NCBI GenBank assembly: GCA_900554845.1
Contig: USIY01000182.1
Location: 1 to 5,022 of the forward strand
DNA from: an uncultured Bacteroidales bacterium
GTDB lineage: Bacteria; Bacteroidota; Bacteroidia; Bacteroidales; Muribaculaceae
Reading direction: 5' to 3'
DNA length: 5,022 nt
Part shown: piece after piece, positions 1 to 4,886 of the stretch
How positions within the stretch are numbered: position 1 is the first letter of the stretch
Layout of the letters: each line of letters opens with the position of its first letter
Notes under the pieces: generated by a model
Seen by the model: the letters and a program-made list of their open reading frames with translations, nothing else
Told to the model about the DNA's origin: nothing
Database searches by the model: none
Position numbers and translations under genes: made by a program

Positions 1-90
1 CCGTCAGCGTCAGCCTTGACCTTTTGGTTACTTTTGGGTCAAGCCAAAAGTGACATACCGATTTGGGTCAAGCCAAAAGTGACACGTTAG
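1..90. repeat. Dispersed-type repeat block with two 23-bp direct copies and inverted CTTTTGG/CCAAAAG arms
   Basis: A 23-bp sequence occurs exactly twice, at 33-55 and 62-84, with starts 29 bp apart. It begins TTTGGGTCAAG and ends CCAAAAGTGACA. The first copy sits in a hairpin with stem CTTTTGG (31-37) and CCAAAAG (44-50) and a 6-nt loop. An alternative inverted pair is CTTGACC (15-21) with GGTCAAG (37-43), and another CTTTTGG lies at 21-27. The extreme left edge has a 6-bp tandem, CGTCAGCGTCAG (2-13). From memory, a motif reading TTTTGGCTTGACCCAAAAG on the other strand recurs in intergenic DNA of many Bacteroidetes, so this is probably a dispersed element. It lies directly downstream of the HU-like gene and its hairpins could help end that transcript. 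Confidence 0.75.
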
Positions 91-96
91 ATCTCA

Positions 97-582
97 TCAG
101 GCGACTCCGAATCCCCCCCCAGCAGCCGGCTTCTTCGAGATATCCACGGTAGTCTCCCCAGCCTTCTCCGCACGGAGCACCGCTTGCTGAGCCTTGCGAG
201 TAGCCACAGGTTGGAACTCCAGCCCGGCGAAGACATTCTTCAAGTCCTCGCCCGGTATATACTGGATACTAACCCCGGTGATGTTTGTAGATGTGAATTT
301 CTCAAGACTCTCCGCACCCTCGTTGAGGATATGGAGCCGGAATTTACCCAGTTCGCCGAAATCCACCTGTTTCCCCTCTTGGAGGGCATCGAGCAGGTTC
401 TCGACAGTGGAGATCAATACCGCCACCACGTCCGCACGGCTGACGGTGGTTTGCTTGGATATCCGGCGACTCAGTTGCTTGAGCGACAGCTCTCCATTGA
501 TCTGTGCCGTGGCGTACGCTTTCGCCGGCTCGTCTTTCTTCAAGGGGTTGGGCCGAAGGGCCACACTGTAATTTAATGCCAT
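97..582 (-). CDS. HU/IHF-like DNA-binding protein (HU-HIG type of Bacteroidales)
   Basis: This 161-residue protein is a member of the bacterial HU/IHF superfamily in the extended form common in Bacteroidales, longer than classical HU (about 90 residues). Such proteins bind and bend DNA as dimers in the nucleoid. The N-terminal lead (residues 3-30, YSVALRPNPL then a lysine-rich stretch) is typical of the HU-HIG variant. The HU helices follow at about 31-70 (QLSRRISKQTTVSRADVVAV), then the strand signature KQVDFGELGKFRL at 71-83 and the arm region with a conserved PGEDLK at 110-115. The tail (about 125-161) is Ala/Lys-rich and ends in a Gly-rich stretch encoded by eight consecutive G. The gene ends in tandem TGA TGA stops. 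The ATG at 580-582 is the natural start: it is preceded by an AT-rich leader without a Shine-Dalgarno sequence, as is usual in this phylum. The gene diverges from the DUF4248 gene. The exact DNA target and role are unknown. Confidence 0.9.
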   Translation of the reverse strand: MALNYSVALRPNPLKKDEPAKAYATAQINGELSLKQLSRRISKQTTVSRADVVAVLISTVENLLDALQEGKQVDFGELGKFRLHILNEGAESLEKFTSTNITGVSIQYIPGEDLKNVFAGLEFQPVATRKAQQAVLRAEKAGETTVDISKKPAAGGGFGVA

Positions 583-809
583 AGTTTTGATAATTAAAAA
601 TTGATAATTGATAATTGAAAATGGGATCGATCTGTTTTCGATTACGAATGTACGACTTCCGGTTTCCTCCGGAATGAGTCTCGTAGAGGCGGTGTGAAAT
701 CGAGGGGAATAAGGTGATAAAAGATGAATATTAGTGGATCGGATCGTTGCCGGATTCGTACTTTTTCAGTATCTTTATTCCTGTAAATGAATTGAAAAAT
801 ACCTATTTT
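583..809. promoter_or_regulatory. Divergent intergenic region between the HU-like and DUF4248 genes
   Basis: This 227-bp noncoding stretch separates two genes read outward. Next to the HU-like start are three 7-bp units (ATTGATA, ATTGATA, ATTGAAA) at 600-620. A short hairpin, TTCCGG (657-662) with CCGGAA (669-674) and a 6-nt loop, lies in the middle. A promoter candidate for the plus-strand gene is listed separately. I could not find a convincing TAnnTTTG element for the HU-like gene on the minus strand. Confidence 0.6.
747..777 (+). promoter_or_regulatory. Candidate Bacteroides-type promoter for the DUF4248 gene
   Basis: A TTG at 747-749 is followed after 20 bp by TATCTTTA at 770-777. This fits the Bacteroides major sigma factor pattern (TTTG or TTG near -33 and TAnnTTTG near -7), with A instead of the final G. 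Transcription would start about 7 nt downstream, near 784, leaving a short leader before the ATG at 810. This is seen by eye only and such matches arise by chance. Confidence 0.4.
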
Positions 810-1049
810 ATGCAAACAAACAACGAATATCTGGATGAGTGGCCGGTGCGCCCTTATAGCAAACGGGAGTTGGCCATGGCCTATGCTCCCGATATCAGTC
901 CGAGTTCCGCTCTCAACCGCTTGGCGGGATGGGTCCGACATCACCGGAAGCTCAGCCATGAGCTGGATGAGACGGGTTACCAAAACCGGCAGCGGATTTT
1001 CACCTCCCTGCAAGTGGAACTGATCTTTCGCTATCTGGGCCGTCCTTGA
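810..1049 (+). CDS. DUF4248 family small protein
   Basis: The 79-residue product matches the DUF4248 pattern that I recognise from Bacteroidales: a PVRPYSKRELAMAYAPD opening (residues 12-28), a central helix with ALNRLAGWVRHHRKL (34-48), then GYQNRQRIFTSLQVELIFRYLG (56-77). The arrangement of short helices with several Arg/Lys residues suggests a small HTH-like nucleic-acid-binding protein, but the family has no established function. The frame is open further upstream to 747. I chose the ATG at 810 because similarity to the family starts a few residues after it and the promoter candidate overlaps the upstream part. Genes of this family commonly lie beside HU-like and DUF3987 genes, as here. 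It converges on the DUF3987 gene. Confidence 0.85.
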   Translation: MQTNNEYLDEWPVRPYSKRELAMAYAPDISPSSALNRLAGWVRHHRKLSHELDETGYQNRQRIFTSLQVELIFRYLGRP

Positions 1050-1078
1050 ACGAGGATCTTCCACGTTCGCTTTCGCGT

Positions 1079-1188
1079 GCGTATATCGGCATCGCTTCAT
1101 GCGTATATCGGCGTTGGCCCACACGTATATCGGCGTGGCCCTATGCGGGCGTAGGCGTGAGGCGATGCCGGTGTACGTGTGGGGCGTG
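1079..1188. repeat. 22-bp periodic repeat array (three good units, two degenerate)
   Basis: The core CGTATATCGGC recurs at 1080-1090, 1102-1112 and 1124-1134, exactly 22 bp apart. Full units run 1079-1100, 1101-1122 and 1123-1144. Two weaker units in the same register follow at 1145-1166 and 1167-1188, starting GCGGGCGTAGGCGTG and GCCGGTGTACGTGTG. The array lies between the convergent DUF4248 and DUF3987 genes. I see no CRISPR architecture: units are contiguous, there are no unique spacers, and divergence rises toward one side. The function is unknown. Confidence 0.75.
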
Positions 1189-1199
1189 CGACTTATGCG

Positions 1200-1251
1200 A
1201 GTAATGCAAATAATGCAAGTAATGCAGTACCTGTTTTCCCACACACGTGCG
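1200..1251. repeat. 9-bp triplet repeat plus inverted copy of the DUF3987 linker sequence
   Basis: Three 9-bp units (AGTAATGCA, AATAATGCA, AGTAATGCA) occupy 1200-1226. They continue into a segment ending CCCACACACGTGCG at 1251. Positions 1211-1251 match the complement of 2732-2771 inside the DUF3987 gene with one substitution and one indel by hand alignment, including 17 identical bases, TAATGCAAGTAATGCAG. Relative to each other the two copies are inverted on the chromosome. On the plus strand this copy could encode the same Asn-Ala-Ser-type repeat seen in the protein, but it is in no plausible gene. Confidence 0.8.
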
Positions 1252-1276
1252 TACATACTTAAAAGAAGAGGAGGAA

Positions 1277-1311
1277 GAGGGATTATGTTTTCTTATAATC
1301 CCCTCGTTTTT
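1277..1311 (+). terminator. Intrinsic terminator candidate downstream of the DUF4248 gene, overlapping the DUF3987 stop
   Basis: A perfect 8-bp stem GGGATTAT (1279-1286) pairs with ATAATCCC (1295-1302) around an 8-nt loop. It can extend by a few pairs with a one-base bulge and is followed by GTTTTT (1306-1311) on the plus strand. The hairpin contains the DUF3987 stop codon (complement of 1283-1285). In the minus direction the stem is followed by a pyrimidine-rich run (CTCTTCCTCCTCTTTT), so it may work both ways for these convergent genes. Confidence 0.55.
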
Positions 1312-3088
1312 CTCCCTTTCGGACGATTCCCTGTTTCTGCCAACGTTGCAAGCAACTGCATGCGGTGTTTTTGGGTATCTTCAGCTTCTCGGCTTCTTCC
1401 AAGAGGGATTGATAGGTGAAACCCGTATCCAAGGTGATGAAGAGACGTTCTTGGTCGGCCATGCCCCGGTTCTTCACCTCGTTGGCGGGAAGGAACGAGA
1501 GTATGTGTACGGCGTGTAGGTACATAGGCTCGGCCAAGGAAAGGACCGCTTGGAAATCATCCTCTTGGATGGAGAGATCCCAGCGGGTGATGATCCCGTC
1601 CTTGATATTGTCGGAGCAGGTCTGCGGGTCTGGTGTGAGCCGGGGCGACTTGCGCAGGCTGGCGGCGAAGTCTCCCGCCTCCTCGCATTCCCCTGTTATT
1701 CGCAATAGGGCGACGATCGATAGGATACGTCCGATATTGATGGCCATCCGTACGACGGAGCTGTTCATCTCGTTGCCGGTGCCCTTCCGGGAGCGCTCGA
1801 ACAAGGTTTGGAACACCTCGTTGAAGGAGACGATTTGCGCGTCGGTCAAGCGAAGCGAGATCACCCCCAGTTTCTGGATCTCTCTCAAGTGAGCGATCCA
1901 GTCCTTGCCCAATTTCTGGAATTCCAGCGACGTGTCGGTCCGCTGTAGACTGAACTGGTTGATCCAGTGAAGTACACGGGGCATATAATAGAACATTTGC
2001 CGGGAGAACAATCCGTTCTCGCTGGAAGGGATCAGCGGCTTCACCTGCCCGGGCGTTCCGCTTATCAATACCGACAGGTGGGAGTGCCGCAGCTCCCGAT
2101 ACTCCCGGTCTGTCCGCCGGTTGTAACTGAGTGGGTCGTGATCGAACGAGCTGCGGATCACCTCGCTCCAATGGCCATAATCCGAGGCGATGGAGTTGCT
2201 GACCATGTCCGCCTCGGTCTCGCAGATGATCCCCACTCCGCCCGAGTCGATGATATTCTGCAAGATACCGGTACCGGTGTTGTTGCCGGAGAATATAAAC
2301 ATACGGTTGAGAGGCATTTCCGGTTCCTCGGCTTTCGCCTTTTCCCGTCCCAAGGAATTGAAGGAGGTCATCTCTTTCTTATACCTTTTCATCTCCTCCG
2401 CCACGGTCGCCCGGATCTCGTCGTGGATCGGTTGCACGAGCATTCGCGTCCATGCGAGCACGCCTTTTCCGGAGGCGGGGGGAGCGACGATGAAGGTTTG
2501 CAAACTGGAGAAGAACCATTTGCCTCCATATAGGAACCGCAGCGTCTGGGCGAGCGAGGCGCCCAAGGTGGTGAGCCCGCCGAGGAGGAGTACGTCCCGT
2601 TGCTCCCGGCTCTGTCCGAACGCCATGATCTGCCGCAACATCCGGGGCCACTCATGCCCCTCGGGGAAGAAGGGCAGGTGGGTGAACGGATCGACCTGCT
2701 CCTCGATCTCGATCTCTACGTTATTATCGCGCGCACGTGTGTGGGAAAAAGGTGCTGCATTACTTGCATTACTTGCATTATTTGCGTGCGTATCGCGGGG
2801 GCGGCTTGGAGGCTCCAGGCGTACGCCCGCCAGTTCGGCCAAGTGGAAGGCCGTACCGAGGTGTATCCTGTGGTCTCCCTTTTTCAAGGCGTTGGAGAAA
2901 AGCCGTTCGGCCTTCTCCCGGTTAAACTTCACCGATAGGGAACACAGGGCGATGAACCCTTCTCGTCCTGCCTCGCCGCAATCGTTGGCGATGGCAAACG
3001 CCAAGCGTACGTATTCACAATATCCGGGGGCGATATCTACACCCGCCGAACGAACCGCTTCTACTAAGCGGGATAAACTGTCTGACAT
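1283..3088 (-). CDS. DUF3987 domain P-loop NTPase, primase-helicase type, with N-terminal PriCT-like region
   Basis: The 601-residue protein has three parts. Residues about 1-92 resemble the PriCT-type helical domain that follows primase domains (GYCEYVRLAFAIA, then FNREKAERLFSNAL and LGTAFHLAELAGV). A low-complexity linker at about 93-132 contains HANNASNASNAA (101-112) and an acidic EIEIEE. The rest is a DUF3987 ATPase domain with Walker A APPASGKG (202-209), a probable Walker B around IICETEAD (287-294), a sensor-like LISGTPGQ (341-348), and SSENGLFSRQ (355-364) with R363 as a possible arginine finger. The C terminus (about 555-600) looks like a winged helix (SLLEEAEKLKIPKNTA). DUF3987 proteins are thought to act as replicative-type helicases in mobile or accessory DNA, but no reaction is proven. 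The BT4734-like gene lies 84 nt upstream on the same strand and the pair is probably co-transcribed. In many relatives the two are fused in one chain. The ATG at 3086-3088 follows an AT-rich leader with no Shine-Dalgarno sequence. Confidence 0.88.
   Translation of the reverse strand: MSDSLSRLVEAVRSAGVDIAPGYCEYVRLAFAIANDCGEAGREGFIALCSLSVKFNREKAERLFSNALKKGDHRIHLGTAFHLAELAGVRLEPPSRPRDTHANNASNASNAAPFSHTRARDNNVEIEIEEQVDPFTHLPFFPEGHEWPRMLRQIMAFGQSREQRDVLLLGGLTTLGASLAQTLRFLYGGKWFFSSLQTFIVAPPASGKGVLAWTRMLVQPIHDEIRATVAEEMKRYKKEMTSFNSLGREKAKAEEPEMPLNRMFIFSGNNTGTGILQNIIDSGGVGIICETEADMVSNSIASDYGHWSEVIRSSFDHDPLSYNRRTDREYRELRHSHLSVLISGTPGQVKPLIPSSENGLFSRQMFYYMPRVLHWINQFSLQRTDTSLEFQKLGKDWIAHLREIQKLGVISLRLTDAQIVSFNEVFQTLFERSRKGTGNEMNSSVVRMAINIGRILSIVALLRITGECEEAGDFAASLRKSPRLTPDPQTCSDNIKDGIITRWDLSIQEDDFQAVLSLAEPMYLHAVHILSFLPANEVKNRGMADQERLFITLDTGFTYQSLLEEAEKLKIPKNTACSCLQRWQKQGIVRKGEKRGDYKKT
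2729..2788 (-). repeat. In-gene 9-bp repeat encoding an Asn-Ala-Ser linker
   Basis: Three 9-bp units at 2756-2782 (TGCATTACT, TGCATTACT, TGCATTATT on the plus strand) encode the N-A-S/N-A-N triplets of residues 101-112 of the DUF3987 protein. The next stretch encodes PFSHTRAR. Because units are a multiple of three, gain or loss of a unit would keep the frame. The same sequence recurs inverted at 1211-1251. It sits between the PriCT-like and ATPase domains, so it acts as a flexible tether. Confidence 0.75.
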
Positions 3089-3115
3089 GTAATTTATGAT
3101 TTATGAGTTATGATT
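3089..3115 (-). promoter_or_regulatory. AT-rich leader of the DUF3987 gene with three 7-bp units
   Basis: Plus-strand units TTTATGA (3093-3099), TTTATGA (3100-3106) and GTTATGA (3107-3113) lie four bases upstream of the DUF3987 start. On the coding strand this gives an A-rich, unstructured leader, which is how Bacteroidetes commonly promote translation without a Shine-Dalgarno sequence. The spacing to the end of the upstream frame is only 27 nt, which argues for an operon rather than a separate promoter. Confidence 0.45.
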
Positions 3116-3175
3116 TCAAATCCTGAAGAGTGCGTTGGGATCATGACATAGGAAACAGGAGCGGACGATGTCTTA
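3116..3175 (-). pseudogene. In-frame TAA and conserved C-terminal remainder of the BT4734-like gene
   Basis: The BT4734-like frame stops at TAA (complement of 3173-3175), directly after VDPSG. Read past that codon in the same frame, the DNA encodes DIVRSCFLCHDPNALFRI and then TGA (complement of 3116-3118). This continuation is what the family shows after a DPSGK motif (a D-x-x-R-x-C-F-L-x-x-D-P type signature), so the TAA stands where a Lys codon is expected. A single AAA-to-TAA change explains it. The intact frame would be 210 residues and would end 27 nt before the DUF3987 start. Confidence 0.75.
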
Positions 3176-3748
3176 GCCGCTCGGGTCTACTTTCTGGGAG
3201 CCTCGCGTCTCTCCGTCGCCATACACATATTCCACGTAGTTCATCACGCCTAGGATATGCTCGGAGATATAGGCGGGTGTCTCGTTTCCGGGATGTTCCG
3301 GATAGGGGACGAAAGCCTTTACGCCTCGTTCGCTCGGGCTGATGAAGCAGAGAGCGGGGCATAGGTAGGCATCGTCGAACAGCTGTCTTCGGAGGGCCTC
3401 CGCCTCCGCGGTAGAGTCCAATCCGTCTACATCCACTACCACCAATCCGCTCGGGGCCAGGAGCCGATCGCTTTTCCGGTAGGAGAAAGTCCCGCAAGGC
3501 GTGACATACGGTAGCGTTTGCCGTTTCAGCTCGCTGAATCGTTCCTTGTCACCCGTCTCAAGCGGGAGGCGGAGCTGCCGGGTGAGGCGTTCGAGGGCCG
3601 GATCGCCAGTGATGAGTCGGGCCACCTCCTGTAAGGTGACTTCTCGACTGGGATATACGGTAGCCGGTCGTGATACTCGTCCCGTTAGGCTATCTTTGAC
3701 CGGTGAGATCGGGGCTGCGAAAAGGGACATTTTAAATTCATTTTTCAT
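3173..3748 (-). CDS. BT4734-like N-terminal domain protein (VirE_N type, primase-like), C-terminally truncated by a nonsense codon
   Basis: The 191-residue product carries the BT4734-like (also called VirE_N, PF08800) domain. Recognisable blocks are LPYVTPCGTFSYRK (79-92), SGLVVVDVDGLD (100-111, with D106 and D108 as possible metal ligands), ISPSERGVKAFV (136-147), and GSQKVDPSG (183-191) at the very end. The DxD, SPSxxGxK and final D/R motifs recall archaeo-eukaryotic primase domains, and these proteins partner PriCT/DUF3987 modules. A replication-priming role is inferred and unproven. The last conserved motif is broken by TAA at codon 192. The remaining 18 codons are intact behind it (3116-3172), so the protein as read lacks the terminal motif and may be inactive. 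The ATG at 3746-3748 follows an A-rich leader. A second Met at residue 7 is possible. The gene diverges from the integrase and is upstream of the DUF3987 gene. Confidence 0.8.
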   Translation of the reverse strand: MKNEFKMSLFAAPISPVKDSLTGRVSRPATVYPSREVTLQEVARLITGDPALERLTRQLRLPLETGDKERFSELKRQTLPYVTPCGTFSYRKSDRLLAPSGLVVVDVDGLDSTAEAEALRRQLFDDAYLCPALCFISPSERGVKAFVPYPEHPGNETPAYISEHILGVMNYVEYVYGDGETRGSQKVDPSG

Positions 3749-3803
3749 GTATTCTTTTTCTTAGATTAACGGCGGTGAAGGTCGGATTAATAAAATAAAG
3801 TGC

Positions 3804-3822
3804 GGGACGAACTGTTCGTCCC
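3804..3822. repeat. Perfect 19-bp palindrome in the divergent promoter region
   Basis: GGGACGAACTGTTCGTCCC consists of two 9-bp complementary arms around a single central T at 3813. It lies about 70 bp before the integrase start and about 55 bp before the BT4734-like start. It could be an operator for a dimeric regulator, a recombinase-binding site, or the hairpin of a terminator for minus-strand transcription (a T-rich run follows on that strand). The sequence alone does not decide. Confidence 0.7.
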
Positions 3823-3877
3823 AATGTTAATGGTGTTGACATGATTAAATAAAAGATAACAGAATAAACAAGGATTT

Positions 3878-3884
3878 AAGGAGG
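3878..3884 (+). promoter_or_regulatory. Strong Shine-Dalgarno of the integrase
   Basis: AAGGAGG lies 6 nt before the ATG at 3891, which fixes the integrase start. It is unusual because the other genes here, like most in Bacteroidetes, have A-rich leaders without such a motif. Confidence 0.7.
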
Positions 3885-3890
3885 ATTTAT

Positions 3891-4823
3891 ATGAAAAAAG
3901 AAGACGTGGTGGCGGGTATGTTGGCTTATATAGCCCACCTTCGTGAGGTGGGGCGTTATTCCACGGCGAAGAGTTATCTGGACGCTTTACGCTCGTTCAA
4001 GTGTTTTTGCGGGATGGAGGAAATCCCTTATGCCTATATAGACAAAGAGAGGCTCTTGCTTTATCAGGCATGGCTGTCGAAGCGGGGCTGTATGCGCAAT
4101 ACGGTGTCCACCTATATGCGGCGAATCCGGCATATCTATAACTTGGCGGTGGAGGCTGGCGAGGTTTCGTATATCCCGAATCTGTTCAAGGGGGTGTTTA
4201 CAGGCGTGGAGAGCAAGCGGAAGAAGGCGTTGCCTCTGGATAGCTTGCGCTCGTTGATGGGGACTCCGAGAGTTGAGCCGGAGATGCGGAGAACCCAGCT
4301 GTGTTTTTGCCTGATGTTCTCGTTCAGCGGGATGGCGTTCGTGGATTTCGCCCATTTGCGGAAAGAGAATGTCAAGGACGGGGTCTTGTCGTACCACCGT
4401 CAGAAGAGCGGGTCTTTCATCCGGGTGGAGATCCCGGCCGATGTACGGCTCTTGTTGGATGAGTTGGCGGTTTGCACGGACAAGGACTCGCCTTACCTGT
4501 TCCCGTTTCTGAGCGGGAAGAAAACGGGTGAGGCGGCCTATGCGGAATACAACGGCGCCTTGCTGCGCTTTAACCGCGACTTGAGGTCGCTGGCGGAGAC
4601 TTGTGGTGTGGGTGAGCCGGTCACCTCGTACACGATCCGTCACTCTTTCGCCACGACCTTGAAGGAACAGGACGTGCCGATCGAGATGATCAGCGAGCTG
4701 TTGGGGCATACGTCTATCAAGACCACGCAAATTTACTTGAAGAGCTTTTCCTTGGAACGTCTGTCGGCGGTGAACCGGGCTTGCTTCGAGAGCGTGTATA
4801 AACCGGTATCCGAGGTGGGGTAA
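3891..4823 (+). CDS. Tyrosine-type site-specific recombinase/integrase (Bacteroidales type)
   Basis: The 310-residue protein has the usual two-domain layout: an N-terminal SAM-like core-binding domain (about 1-105, including NTVSTYMRRIRHIYNLAVEAG) and a catalytic domain (about 112-300). Visible catalytic positions are the beta-hairpin Lys in YHRQKSG (K172), R250 in SYTIRHSFAT with Y247 in place of the more common His, H273 in ELLGHTS, and the nucleophile Y282 in TTQIYLK. The first catalytic Arg is not where it is expected: the block reads FSFSGMAFVDFAHL (143-156), where relatives often have RGM. IntDOT of CTnDOT also has Ser in place of this Arg, so activity is not excluded. The enzyme would cut and rejoin DNA at paired sites by a covalent Tyr intermediate, for integration or for inversion of nearby promoters. 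Integrases of this size stand at the upstream end of many capsule loci in Bacteroides and Parabacteroides. The target is unknown. Confidence 0.9.
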   Translation: MKKEDVVAGMLAYIAHLREVGRYSTAKSYLDALRSFKCFCGMEEIPYAYIDKERLLLYQAWLSKRGCMRNTVSTYMRRIRHIYNLAVEAGEVSYIPNLFKGVFTGVESKRKKALPLDSLRSLMGTPRVEPEMRRTQLCFCLMFSFSGMAFVDFAHLRKENVKDGVLSYHRQKSGSFIRVEIPADVRLLLDELAVCTDKDSPYLFPFLSGKKTGEAAYAEYNGALLRFNRDLRSLAETCGVGEPVTSYTIRHSFATTLKEQDVPIEMISELLGHTSIKTTQIYLKSFSLERLSAVNRACFESVYKPVSEVG

Positions 4824-4830
4824 GAGATTG

Positions 4831-4857
4831 GCTACTCGGGAAGTAGCGTATTCTTTC
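4831..4857 (+). terminator. Short hairpin just after the integrase stop
   Basis: GCTACT (4831-4836) pairs with AGTAGC (4842-4847) over a 5-nt loop, followed by GTATTCTTTC. It starts seven bases after the stop codon. The stem is only 6 bp and the T run is interrupted, so terminator function is a guess. Confidence 0.3.
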
Positions 4858-4886
4858 ATGCCGCGAATATAGTAAAAAATAACTAA

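Larger units (their letters stand above)
3749..3890. promoter_or_regulatory. Divergent regulatory region between the BT4734-like gene and the integrase
   Basis: The 142-bp AT-rich gap drives two genes in opposite directions. It contains a perfect palindrome at 3804-3822 and an unusually good ribosome-binding site for the integrase at 3878-3884. A TTGACA at 3836-3841 could be part of an integrase promoter, but I see no convincing -7 element after it. On the minus strand TATTTTAT near 3790-3800 is a weak -7-like match without a well-spaced TTG. Confidence 0.45.

Noticed and set aside
184..576. Plus-strand open frames opposite the HU-like gene
   Set aside because: They are antisense to a recognised HU-family gene and have no family features or leader.
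1079..1226. CRISPR array
   Set aside because: The 22-bp units are contiguous with no spacers, the 9-bp units are too short, and no cas gene is present.
642..1256. Minus-strand open frame of 204 codons across the DUF4248 gene and the repeat array
   Set aside because: It is antisense to a recognised family gene, its N-terminal part is translation of the 9-bp and 22-bp repeats, and it resembles no protein family I know.
1099..1419. Plus-strand open frame of 106 codons through the repeats into the DUF3987 3' end
   Set aside because: Its first half is repeat translation and its second half is antisense to the DUF3987 gene. It matters only as the frame that an inversion between the linker copies would join.
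1079..2782. Diversity-generating retroelement template and variable repeat
   Set aside because: There is no reverse transcriptase in the window, and the differences between the two linker copies are an indel and a substitution rather than adenine-directed changes.
2190..3092. Plus-strand open frame of 300 codons opposite the DUF3987 gene
   Set aside because: It is a shadow of a gene with clear Walker motifs on the other strand and has no recognisable domains.
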